Source: an uncultured Campylobacter sp. (GTDB lineage Bacteria > Campylobacterota > Campylobacteria > Campylobacterales > Campylobacteraceae). From it: a DNA stretch of 64,000 nucleotides. The translations under genes and the position numbers were made by a program. Positions 34,644 through 42,735 of this stretch are shown here, piece after piece. How positions within the stretch are numbered: the first letter of the stretch is position 1; each line of letters starts with the position of its first letter. The notes under the pieces are model-generated. The model ran no database searches and was not told where the DNA came from. It saw nothing but the letters and a program-made list of their open reading frames with translations. The stretch covers positions 27,023 to 91,022 of the forward strand of contig NZ_CALHVM010000023.1 in assembly GCF_938039205.1 (NCBI RefSeq), read 5' to 3'.

Positions 34644-35426
34644 TTATACTCCTATTATGATTTGACTTGCTTTGATTATAGCGGTGAGTTCGTCGCCCAC
34701 GCCGATACGCATCTGCATCGCGCTTTCTTTGGTGATGATAGAGGTTAGCGTCTGATGGTTGCTGATTTCTAGCACGATTTCGGCGTTTACCGAGCCGATT
34801 TTGGCCTCAATCACGCGTCCTTTTAGTAAATTTGCCGCGCTTAGTTTTAGATTTTCCTCTTCTGCGAGCATTACGCTTGGAGCTTTAAAGATAAATACGA
34901 CCTTTTTGCCGACTTTTAAATTTAGATTTTTTTCAGACTCGACCGTGACGTTAGCGCGTAAAATTTCGCCGTTTGAGAGCTTGGCGCTGATTTGCGAATT
35001 TACCGCGCCCGTTTTTACCTCGGTTATCTCACAGCTTAGTTGATTTCGTGCGCTTAGACTCATGCTCATGCGCTGTAAATTTAAAATTTCGTTCGTATCA
35101 ACGTTTATATTTGAACAAACTTTTTCTAAAAATATCTTTTGGCTCTCCAGCATCGCGTCGTATAGCGTGATCATCTTTTTGCCGTAGGGCGTGAGCTCCG
35201 AGCCGCTGTTTTTCTTGTTGCCCTCGGCTCTTGCGATTAGTGGTTCGTCCGAGCGGTTATTTAGCGCGTCTAGGCTGTCCCATGCGTTTTTGTACGAGAT
35301 GCCGACGTACTCGGCTGCTTTTGTTATGCTTTTGGTGTGCTCGACGGCCTTTAAAAGCTCTATGTGCTTGGCTAACACCGATACCCCGCTATCTAAAAAT
35401 AGCTCTAAACTAACGTCTGCTTTCAT
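34644..35426 (-). CDS. modE: ModE-type molybdate-responsive regulator
   Basis: This 260-residue protein has an N-terminal LysR-like winged HTH (LLKAVEHTKSITKAAEYVGISYKNAWDSLDALN). Two C-terminal TOBE (Mop) domains follow (from about residue 120, for example NQLSCEITEVKTGAVNSQI). This is the full E. coli ModE layout, and it expects molybdate-dependent repression of the operon it heads. The palindrome at 35475 lies 48 nt upstream of its start. Confidence 0.9.
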   Translation of the reverse strand: MKADVSLELFLDSGVSVLAKHIELLKAVEHTKSITKAAEYVGISYKNAWDSLDALNNRSDEPLIARAEGNKKNSGSELTPYGKKMITLYDAMLESQKIFLEKVCSNINVDTNEILNLQRMSMSLSARNQLSCEITEVKTGAVNSQISAKLSNGEILRANVTVESEKNLNLKVGKKVVFIFKAPSVMLAEEENLKLSAANLLKGRVIEAKIGSVNAEIVLEISNHQTLTSIITKESAMQMRIGVGDELTAIIKASQIIIGV

Positions 35427-35474
35427 GAAAATCCCCCAAATTCTATCAATATAAAAAAATAATTTGCTAGGAAG

Positions 35475-35488
35475 TATATTTAAATATA
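35475..35488. promoter_or_regulatory. Palindromic candidate operator between modE and mlaA
   Basis: TATATTTAAATATA is a perfect 14-bp palindrome in the divergent modE/mlaA intergenic space. E. coli ModE sites contain TATA-type half sites in inverted order, so this could be a ModE operator. It could also simply be AT-rich promoter sequence. Confidence 0.4.
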
Positions 35489-35609
35489 TATGAAAAATAA
35501 CTTAAATAAACTTCGTAATACCGGGCATTTTGAAATTTATAAATTTAAAAGCTACATTGAGATAAAATCTCAGGTTACTGCCTTTGCAGACTTGAAATTC
35601 GGAGATTCG

Positions 35610-36311
35610 ATGAGAAAATTTTTACTCTCTTTTTTGCTTTTTTTTAGTTGCGTTTTTGCCGAACAAACGCAAGAAAAGAGCGAATTTGACGACGAATTTA
35701 CGCAGCCTAGCGAGATTTTCGATCCGCTTAGCGGTTATAATAGAATGATGACCGGCTTTAACGATTTTATGTACGTAAACGCCATCCACCCCGCGATAAA
35801 AGGCTACAACTACGTAGTGCCCGAGGCTGCAAGAACCGCTGTGGGGAACTTTTTTGACAACCTTTTATATCCCGTTCGTTTCGTAAACAACCTCTTGCAG
35901 TTTAAATTTAGCGAGGCAGGCGAAGAGACACTGAGGTTTTTAGCAAATACAATCATCGGCTTTGGCGGGCTAACCGACGGCGCGAAATACTACAATCTGC
36001 AGCGCCACGACGAGGATTTTGGCCAGACGCTTGGATACTGGGGCGTTGGTAGCGGATTTCACGTGGTTTTACCGTTTATCGGCCCGTCAAATTTACGCGA
36101 TATCGTCGGTCTAGTCGGCGATTATTACCTCGATCCCATAAGCTACGTAAAGCCGGCGCTAGACTCCTTTGCGATAAAAACTTTCCGTCAGGGCAACCTT
36201 TTGTCTTTACATCCAGATGCTTACGACAATCTTAAAAAAGATGCGATCGACCTGTATCCGTTTCTACGCGACGCCTACGAACAGCGCCGCAACCACCTAA
36301 TAAAGGAATAA
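35610..36311 (+). CDS. mlaA: MlaA (VacJ) outer-membrane phospholipid-removal protein
   Basis: This 233-residue protein starts at the ATG 35610 (GGAG upstream), giving a good signal peptide (MRKFLLSFLLFFSCVFA). The open frame extends 40 codons further upstream without protein character. VacJ motifs include DPLSGYNRMMTGFNDFMYVN, GYNYVVPEAARTAVGNFFDN and NTIIGFGGLTDGAKY, then DEDFGQTLGYWGVGSGFH. It removes phospholipids from the outer leaflet with MlaC as carrier. It is first of the mlaA-mlaC-RND operon. Confidence 0.9.
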   Translation: MRKFLLSFLLFFSCVFAEQTQEKSEFDDEFTQPSEIFDPLSGYNRMMTGFNDFMYVNAIHPAIKGYNYVVPEAARTAVGNFFDNLLYPVRFVNNLLQFKFSEAGEETLRFLANTIIGFGGLTDGAKYYNLQRHDEDFGQTLGYWGVGSGFHVVLPFIGPSNLRDIVGLVGDYYLDPISYVKPALDSFAIKTFRQGNLLSLHPDAYDNLKKDAIDLYPFLRDAYEQRRNHLIKE

Positions 36312-36312
36312 A

Positions 36313-36900
36313 ATGAAGTTTTTAAAAATCATCCTGCTTGCGCTTTTTAGCGCGGTTAGCCTCTTTGCGATCAGTGAGGATCAGATAAAACCTACGATGC
36401 AAAAAACGACGCAAGACGCCATCGAGGTGCTAAAAAACGCAAATTTGAGCAAAGACGAGAAAATAAGTAAAATTTTCGCCGTTTTTGATCCATATTTTGA
36501 CTACGAACAGATGTCGAAAATCGCCCTAAACAAGCGCTACAACAACCTAAACGCCGAGCAAAAGGCTAAATTTAACAAAGCTTTTGAAGAGAGGTTAAAA
36601 TCAAGCTACGTCGATAAGCTTTTAAGCTATAAAAACCAAACTATAAATTTTAAAGACGCGACCAAACCAAACGAAAATCGCTACTTTCTAAACGCCGATT
36701 TAGTCGGCGAGGACGGCAAAAACTACGGCTTTACGTATAAATTTTACAACGCCAAAGAGCGCGGCTGGCTCATCTACGACGTCGAAATTTTAGGCGTTAG
36801 TATCATCCAGACCTACCGCAGCCAGTTTGATAGCCTAATGGAAAACGAGAGCTTTGAAAATTTGCTTAGCAAGCTAAACTCCGTCCAAGCTCCACAATAA
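36313..36900 (+). CDS. mlaC: MlaC/Ttg2D periplasmic phospholipid-binding protein
   Basis: This 195-residue protein has a signal peptide (MKFLKIILLALFSAVSLFA) and the MlaC fold. Visible features are KISKIFAVFDPYFDYEQMSKIALNK and the C-terminal YDVEILGVSIIQTYRSQFDS. It shuttles phospholipid between membranes. It starts 1 nt after mlaA. Confidence 0.9.
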   Translation: MKFLKIILLALFSAVSLFAISEDQIKPTMQKTTQDAIEVLKNANLSKDEKISKIFAVFDPYFDYEQMSKIALNKRYNNLNAEQKAKFNKAFEERLKSSYVDKLLSYKNQTINFKDATKPNENRYFLNADLVGEDGKNYGFTYKFYNAKERGWLIYDVEILGVSIIQTYRSQFDSLMENESFENLLSKLNSVQAPQ

Positions 36901-36907
36901 GGCGCTG

Positions 36908-39367
36908 ATGAAGCGGATTTTTAAATTTATCGTCAACTTTCCAAAAAGCGTTATCGCAGGCGTACTGGCCGCTACGCTCTTTTTTGGATATTTTAGCGGC
37001 AAGCTCGAGGTGGACGCGTCTACCGAGACGCTGCTGCTTGAAAACGATAAAGATCTAGCCGTCTTTAGAGACGTTTCTAAACGCTACGTTAGCCCAAACT
37101 ACCTAGTTATAGCCTACACGCCAAAAGACGATCTGCTCGCGCCCTCTACGCTTGAAAAGATAGAAAAATTAAGCCGCGAACTAGAAAAAAACGAGCTCGT
37201 CTCAAACGTCATTTCTATATTAAACATCCCGCTGCTTCAAAGCGGAACTAACGATCTAGGCGAGCTGGTTAAGCATGTACCTAGCCTTGCCGATACCGAT
37301 ATAAACAAAACCTTGGTGCGCCGCGAGTTTGTAGATAGTCCGCTATATACGAACAACCTCGTTAGCCGCGATCTAAAAACTACGGCGATCGTGCTAAATT
37401 TAAAGACCGATGAGAAATATCAAAGCATACTAAACGAGCGAAACGCCCTGCTAAACGCCAAACTCGACGGCAATATCACAATCGAGCAAAAACATCGCCT
37501 AAGCGCGGTAAATGCGCAGTTTAAGGCTCACCGCGACGAAGCGCGTATAAAAGAACACGCAGCGATCGAGCAGATACGCGAGACGATAGCGAAATTTGGC
37601 GGCGGCGAGAGTCTGTTTTTAGGCGGGGCAAATATGATCGCCGATGATATGGTGAGCTTCGTGCGCTCGGATCTTGCGACCTACGGCATCAGCGTAACTC
37701 TACTTTTGGTCTTTTGCCTTTGGCTCTTTTTTAGGCAGATTCGTCACATCGTTATGCCGATTTTTATCTGCGTGATTAGCGTTATTTGGGCGAGCGGGCT
37801 GTTTGGGTTTTTCGGCTGGGAGATCACGGTAATTAGTTCAAACTACATCGCCCTTCAGCTCATCATTACTATCTCGGTCGTCATCCACCTGATCGTGAGC
37901 TACCGCGAGTTCTGCCTTACAAAACCGCACCTTAGCAACCGCCAGCTAGTCTATCTCACGCTGCGAGATAAGGCTAGTCCGTCGTTTTTTGCGATATTTA
38001 CGACCGTTATCGGCTTTTTGTCGCTTGCGCTTTCTGATATCAAACCGATCATAATGCTTGGAATCATGATGAGCGCGTCGATCTCTATCTCGCTGGTGCT
38101 TGCGTTTTTGCTATTTGGCTCCGCGATGGCGCTGATGCCAAAGCTGGCTCCCGTTAGGACGTTTGAGGATAAATTTAGCTTTACCAAGCACTGCGCCGCA
38201 TTTGCACTAAATCATAGCCGCGCCGTTTACGCCATCAGCCTTGCGGTGCTTATTTTTGGGCTTTACGGCATCTCAAAGCTAAAAGTCGAAAACAGCTTCA
38301 TAAGCTATTTTAAAGATACGACCGAAATCCACAAAGGCATGCAGGTGATCGATACGAAGCTAGGCGGCACGGTGCCGGTTGATATATTGATCAAATTTAA
38401 CAAGCCTAAATTTGACGAAAAGGCTGCCAAAAACGAGCCTAAAGACGAATTTGACGACGAGTTTGCCGCTAGCGCGAACGAGGATAAATACTGGTTTAAT
38501 CAGCATAAAATCGATGTCGCGAAAAAGGTGCATAACTATCTGGAAAATAAGCGCTTTATCGGGCACGCTAGCAGCCTAAACACCGTCGTAAAGATCGTCG
38601 AGCGTATCACGCAAAAGCCCGCCGACGGCCTCATGCTCTCGATCCTATATGAACAGATCCCGCAAAAGTACAAAGACATTATCCTAAGCCCCTACGTGAG
38701 CATAAAGGACAACGAGCTGCGCTTTACGGCGCGCACCCTAGATAGCGACGATGCGCTACGCAGGGACGAGTTTTTGCACGAGCTTAAAACCGATATCGCA
38801 AATTTGATCGCAAACGACAACGCGAGCGTGCAAGTTAGCGGCGCGATGGTGCTTTATAACAACCTCCTTCAAAGCCTCATCGCCTCGCAAGTTGATTCTT
38901 TTGGTTTTGTTATCTTGTCGCTTTTTATCGTTTTTTGTATTATTTTTAAAAGCATAAAGCTCGCCGCCATCGCCATCACGTCAAATTTAATCCCGCTTTG
39001 CGCGGTGTTTGGCGTCATGGGCGTGCTGGGCATTCCGCTTGATATCATGAGTATTACGATAGCAGCTATCAGTATAGGCATCGGCGTGGACGACATCATC
39101 CACTACATCCACCGCCTAAAAATCGAGCTTCGCAGCAAAAACGTCGCCGAGTCGATCAAGGCCTCGCACGCCAGTATCGGCTACGCGATGTACTACACCT
39201 CGTTTGCGATCATCCTTGGCTTTAGCATCATGGTAACGAGCAACTTTATCCCGACGATATATTTCGGACTTCTGACCGATCTTGTTATGATAATGATGTT
39301 GTTGGGGGCGCTAGTATTGCTGCCAACCTTAATCAAAACCTTTTACCGGGCTAGGATCCCCCGCTGA
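36908..39367 (+). CDS. RND/MMPL-family transporter linked to mla genes
   Basis: This 819-residue protein has two RND halves, each an N-terminal helix, a periplasmic domain and a block of about five helices. The second helical block has IAAISIGIGVDDIIHYIHR, with the proton-relay aspartates typical of MMPL/HpnN proteins. The position after mlaA-mlaC suggests lipid transport across the periplasm, replacing MlaFEDB; that is inference. The TGA stop lies inside the start of palindromic repeat copy 3. Confidence 0.87.
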   Translation: MKRIFKFIVNFPKSVIAGVLAATLFFGYFSGKLEVDASTETLLLENDKDLAVFRDVSKRYVSPNYLVIAYTPKDDLLAPSTLEKIEKLSRELEKNELVSNVISILNIPLLQSGTNDLGELVKHVPSLADTDINKTLVRREFVDSPLYTNNLVSRDLKTTAIVLNLKTDEKYQSILNERNALLNAKLDGNITIEQKHRLSAVNAQFKAHRDEARIKEHAAIEQIRETIAKFGGGESLFLGGANMIADDMVSFVRSDLATYGISVTLLLVFCLWLFFRQIRHIVMPIFICVISVIWASGLFGFFGWEITVISSNYIALQLIITISVVIHLIVSYREFCLTKPHLSNRQLVYLTLRDKASPSFFAIFTTVIGFLSLALSDIKPIIMLGIMMSASISISLVLAFLLFGSAMALMPKLAPVRTFEDKFSFTKHCAAFALNHSRAVYAISLAVLIFGLYGISKLKVENSFISYFKDTTEIHKGMQVIDTKLGGTVPVDILIKFNKPKFDEKAAKNEPKDEFDDEFAASANEDKYWFNQHKIDVAKKVHNYLENKRFIGHASSLNTVVKIVERITQKPADGLMLSILYEQIPQKYKDIILSPYVSIKDNELRFTARTLDSDDALRRDEFLHELKTDIANLIANDNASVQVSGAMVLYNNLLQSLIASQVDSFGFVILSLFIVFCIIFKSIKLAAIAITSNLIPLCAVFGVMGVLGIPLDIMSITIAAISIGIGVDDIIHYIHRLKIELRSKNVAESIKASHASIGYAMYYTSFAIILGFSIMVTSNFIPTIYFGLLTDLVMIMMLLGALVLLPTLIKTFYRARIPR

Positions 39368-39496
39368 TTCCCCATAAACGACGGATTTCAAAAGTAGTTT
39401 TTGATTAAGGCGCTCGGTCACATACCATATGTATGCTCTCGTCACGCCTAATCAAAAACTATTTAAACTACGCCTATTCTGTCTGGAATGTTTGTC
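39365..39496 (+). repeat. Palindrome-cored repeat, family P copy 3
   Basis: This 132-bp element begins with TGATTCCCCATAAACGA at the stop codon of the RND gene and ends GTCTGGAATGTTTGTC. The core pairs TAGTTTTTGATT with AATCAAAAACTA and GGCG with CGCC, with one extra A in the left arm as in copy 2. Apical hairpin: CATAC-CATAT-GTATG, flanked by GCTCGGTCA and CTCTCGTCA. ACTACGCCTATTCTGTCTGG near the right end is shared with copy 2. Confidence 0.85.
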
Positions 39497-39601
39497 TCTT
39501 GTCCTGGTAAATTTGCAAATTTGGCTTCTTAAATTTAGAACGTGCGGTGTGTGCCTTGGAGGATAAAATCTTTAAATTTAACTCAAATTTGAAGGGAAAA
39601 A

Positions 39602-40210
39602 CTACTCTTTCATAACCTTAAGAAAAGAGTAAACATCCCGCACGCCTTCGATGTGTTTGGCATACCAGATCGCGTGTTTTTCCTGCTCGATATCGGTGAT
39701 GATGCCGGTAAATACGACGTTGCATTGCACTACGCTTACTCTCACGCTTGTGCCACTGATTATGCTGTCTTTAAAAAAATTATTTTTTAAATTTAACATT
39801 ATGGCGAGGTTACTTTCACATTCGCCGCCGTCGCTAGGGAATCTAATATACGTATAAATTTTACTCACGCCGTCGGTGTTTTTGGCTAGTTCTACGAGTT
39901 TAGTTTTGTGCTCGGCGTCAGGCACCACGCCGATGAGATACACGTCTCCATAAAAACTCTCGACGTCAACGTTTAGGTTGCTAAGCCCGCTTGAGGCTAA
40001 AATTTTAGTCTGGATTTTTGTTTTTATAAATTTATCTTTCGTTATCGAATAAATACCGCGCTCGTCTTTACTGATCTGGTAGGCGTCGTAGACGTTTATG
40101 CCAGTTAGCGGCGTCACGGTCGTAAAGAGCTCAAGACAACCGCCGAGGAAAAAAATCGACGAAAAAATGAGAAGGTTTTTTAAAAAAAATCGCGCAAATA
40201 GCTTTTTCAT
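39602..40210 (-). CDS. BON-domain lipoprotein
   Basis: This 202-residue protein has a hydrophobic leader and lipobox (FFLGGCLEL). Two BON domains follow, at about residues 60-125 (VDVESFYGDVYLIGVVPD) and 135-200 (VRVSVVQCNVVFTGIITD). BON proteins of this kind (DolP/OsmY-like) sit in the outer membrane or periplasm and bind phospholipid. It stands alone and faces the RND gene convergently. Confidence 0.82.
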   Translation of the reverse strand: MKKLFARFFLKNLLIFSSIFFLGGCLELFTTVTPLTGINVYDAYQISKDERGIYSITKDKFIKTKIQTKILASSGLSNLNVDVESFYGDVYLIGVVPDAEHKTKLVELAKNTDGVSKIYTYIRFPSDGGECESNLAIMLNLKNNFFKDSIISGTSVRVSVVQCNVVFTGIITDIEQEKHAIWYAKHIEGVRDVYSFLKVMKE

Positions 40211-40274
40211 CGCCGACCCATAAAATTTTCTCCAAATACTATAGAAATCAAACTAAAATTTATATAAATTTAGT

Positions 40275-40280
40275 TATAAT
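40275..40280 (+). promoter_or_regulatory. -10 box for the selenocysteine tRNA gene
   Basis: TATAAT lies 22 nt upstream of the mature tRNA-Sec 5' end, at ideal distance for its own promoter. Confidence 0.5.
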
Positions 40281-40302
40281 CGCGCTCATCATCTAAAGAC
40301 GC

Positions 40303-40400
40303 GGAGGATAAAGCGATCTGGTGGCGCTCGCGGACTTCAAATCCGATGGCGGGGCGGTTGACCGCTTCGCGGGGAGTTCGATTCTCTCATCCTCTCGCCA
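40303..40400 (+). tRNA. selC: Selenocysteine tRNA (anticodon UCA)
   Basis: This 98-nt gene ends in encoded CCA. It has an anticodon loop CTTCAAA with anticodon TCA and a D stem AGCG/CGCT. The long variable arm (GCGGT/ACCGC) is typical of tRNA-Sec, and a T-loop GTTCGATT is present. Length and UCA anticodon exclude ordinary tRNAs. The exact 5' end is uncertain by one or two bases because acceptor pairing near the end is imperfect. It serves the UGA in selD and presumably formate dehydrogenase. Confidence 0.92.
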
Positions 40401-40482
40401 AACTTCTAAATTTATTATCTTAAAACAAGCAAAATTCAGCTACAATAAGCCGTTTATATTAAATTAATTTAAGGTTTTTCTT

Positions 40483-42735
40483 TTGGCTAGTTCATCCGCC
40501 TCCAAATTTCCTCTCGCACGCGCCGTTTTGGGCAGAATATATGCGGTGTTTTTGGCTACCGCCGTATTTCTGATATGCGCTGCTAGCTTTGGGTTAAATT
40601 TAAAATTTGAAGGCGTAAAAGAGGATATTTACGCTGCAAATTCTAACTTTAAAACTTTCATCAAAGAACGCGCCGTAAATATAGATAACGAACTTAAACT
40701 TATCGAAAGATATATTGAAGCACCCGATTTTGACCAAAAAGCGATCTTTGACTTTGCCGTAAAAAATAATAACGAATATATGGCCTTTTTTATCGTAAAC
40801 GAACGGGGCGAGATAGAGTTTGTCAGCGATAAAAATTTGCGCGACGCATACTCCGCCTTTTTCCTATCAAAGCCTTGGGAAAACGAGCCTGAGGATAAAA
40901 TTTTAAGATCAGAGTTTATGTTTGACAAAAGCGACGTACCGACGAGAATCATTGCAAAAAAGATGAAAAACGGCAAAATGGTGGCTACGCTCATACGCTT
41001 TACGGCGATTTACGAGGAGTTTGCTCGCGGATACGAGATGATCGGCGTAAATTCGTTTGCGATAGATAAAAGCGGCAGGATCGTATTTCACCAAAATCCG
41101 GAGTTGGTTTTAGAGCATAAAAATATCTTTGATCTTTACGACGTGGACGCGGATTATCTAGACAGCGACGAAGTAAAATTTGCAAATTTAGGCTCGCTAA
41201 ACAGCGAGATTTATTATATCCAAAGCATTCCCGGGATCGGTTTGGCCGTGGTTTCAAGCTATCCTGTGGATAAATTTATAAAAGAAAATTTACTATTTTT
41301 GCTAATCTGCATCGCATTTTTAGCCGCAGGCGGATTTTTTACCTTTTCTTACACCAAATTTGTCAAAAACTCCGTCATAAAACCGGTTTTATCCATCAAA
41401 AACTTAGTCGCAAAAGCCGGCGACGGCGAGGAGATTAAGACCTACGCGAAATTTGGCTCGGTAGAAGAATTTGATCAAATCTCGGACGAGATCGTCAAAT
41501 TTTACGGAGATTTCGGCGAGAAAAAGGCGAAATTTGAAGAGTACTCGCGCAAATTTGGATTTTTGTTTGAAAAAGGGCCTTTTATCTTGCTATTAATCGA
41601 CGCAAAAAGTGGCAGGATCGTTGAAGCAAGCGCGAGAGCGTGCGAGTTTTACGGATTTAGCGAGGAAGCGATAAAAAGCAAAAATTTAGCCAAGCTAAAT
41701 GCGTCAAATTTGACCGATATGAAAACGCTACAAGAAGACGAAGGCGAAATTTACGAAACGAACCATTTTGCTGCGGGCGGCGAGATAAAGCAGGTGCGCA
41801 TCTACAAGCAAAACTACGAGTTACCCGGCGGCGAAAAGATCGGCTTTTGCGTCGTAAAAGACGTTACGAAGAGCAATACTTTAAAGAAAAACGCACAAAA
41901 ACAAAGCGAGATAGACGCGCACTCGCCGCTGTTTAGCGTAGTTTGGAAGGACCGCTTTATAGGCGATATATCAAGCGTTTCGGACAATATCGAGCGCGCA
42001 TTGGGCTACAAAAAAAGCGAAATACTCTCAAACGAATTTGAGTTTAAAAACATCATCCATCCAGATGACCGAGATAGGCTCGCGAACGAATTTAACATCA
42101 AATTTAGCTTATTTAACGCGGCTTCGCTCAAAAAAGAGAACGAGTCGCTGCAGTCTTGTAGGCTGATAAGGAAAAATCTAGAGGTCATAAACTGCAGCGT
42201 ATTTATCAAATTTATCTCAAAAGACGGCAGAACCGTGGATGAGGTGATCGGATACTTTATCGAGAGCAAGCTGGCGGCAAATTTGACCACAAAAACCGGC
42301 ATGGAGATAGCGCGTCTAAACGACGACAAAGAGGGCGCATATAAAAATACGATTTTAAACCTATTTGCAAACGCGCAAGAAGCCGTCGCTGTAGTCGGGT
42401 TAGACGGCGTATTTTTAGACGCTAACGAAGCCTTTTGCAAGATAAGCGGCTACTCCAAAAAAGAAGCTATCGGCAAGCCGTCGAATTTACTAAAATCAGG
42501 CGTGCATGATGATAAATTTTACGAACACATGTGGAAGAGATTGCTGAAAAAAGGCTTTTATAGCGGCGAAATTTATAATAAGCGTAAAAGTGGCGAAATT
42601 TATCTCGAGCAGCTTAGTATCGCGACCGTTTATAGCGGCTCAAAGCCTAGCTACTTCGTGGCGGCGTTTCACGAGTTGCCGTGGGTAGAGCCTGAGATAC
42701 AACAGAATGAATCAAAAGCAAAGGAGCAAGAGTGA
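40483..42735 (+). CDS. Membrane sensor with extracytoplasmic domain and three PAS domains, no output domain
   Basis: This 750-residue protein starts at TTG. A first membrane helix (AVFLATAVFLICAASFG) precedes a periplasmic dCache/PDC-like domain at about residues 50-275. A second helix (LLFLLICIAFLAAGGFF) and a HAMP-like stretch follow. Three PAS segments begin near FILLLIDAKSGRIVEASA, SPLFSVVWKDRFIGDISS and AVAVVGLDGVFLDANEAF. Nothing recognisable as a kinase, GGDEF or methyl-acceptor domain follows. The stop overlaps hisZ by 4 nt. It may be truncated, or may signal through a partner. Confidence 0.8.
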   Translation: MASSSASKFPLARAVLGRIYAVFLATAVFLICAASFGLNLKFEGVKEDIYAANSNFKTFIKERAVNIDNELKLIERYIEAPDFDQKAIFDFAVKNNNEYMAFFIVNERGEIEFVSDKNLRDAYSAFFLSKPWENEPEDKILRSEFMFDKSDVPTRIIAKKMKNGKMVATLIRFTAIYEEFARGYEMIGVNSFAIDKSGRIVFHQNPELVLEHKNIFDLYDVDADYLDSDEVKFANLGSLNSEIYYIQSIPGIGLAVVSSYPVDKFIKENLLFLLICIAFLAAGGFFTFSYTKFVKNSVIKPVLSIKNLVAKAGDGEEIKTYAKFGSVEEFDQISDEIVKFYGDFGEKKAKFEEYSRKFGFLFEKGPFILLLIDAKSGRIVEASARACEFYGFSEEAIKSKNLAKLNASNLTDMKTLQEDEGEIYETNHFAAGGEIKQVRIYKQNYELPGGEKIGFCVVKDVTKSNTLKKNAQKQSEIDAHSPLFSVVWKDRFIGDISSVSDNIERALGYKKSEILSNEFEFKNIIHPDDRDRLANEFNIKFSLFNAASLKKENESLQSCRLIRKNLEVINCSVFIKFISKDGRTVDEVIGYFIESKLAANLTTKTGMEIARLNDDKEGAYKNTILNLFANAQEAVAVVGLDGVFLDANEAFCKISGYSKKEAIGKPSNLLKSGVHDDKFYEHMWKRLLKKGFYSGEIYNKRKSGEIYLEQLSIATVYSGSKPSYFVAAFHELPWVEPEIQQNESKAKEQE

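Noticed and set aside
35490..35609. Upstream ATG as the mlaA start
   Set aside because: The extra 40 residues have no signal-peptide character and would bury the hydrophobic leader that begins at 35610.
40303..40400. Ordinary tRNA-Ser with long variable arm
   Set aside because: The anticodon is TCA within CTTCAAA and the overall length is 98 nt, which fits tRNA-Sec and not Ser (whose TGA anticodon would differ).
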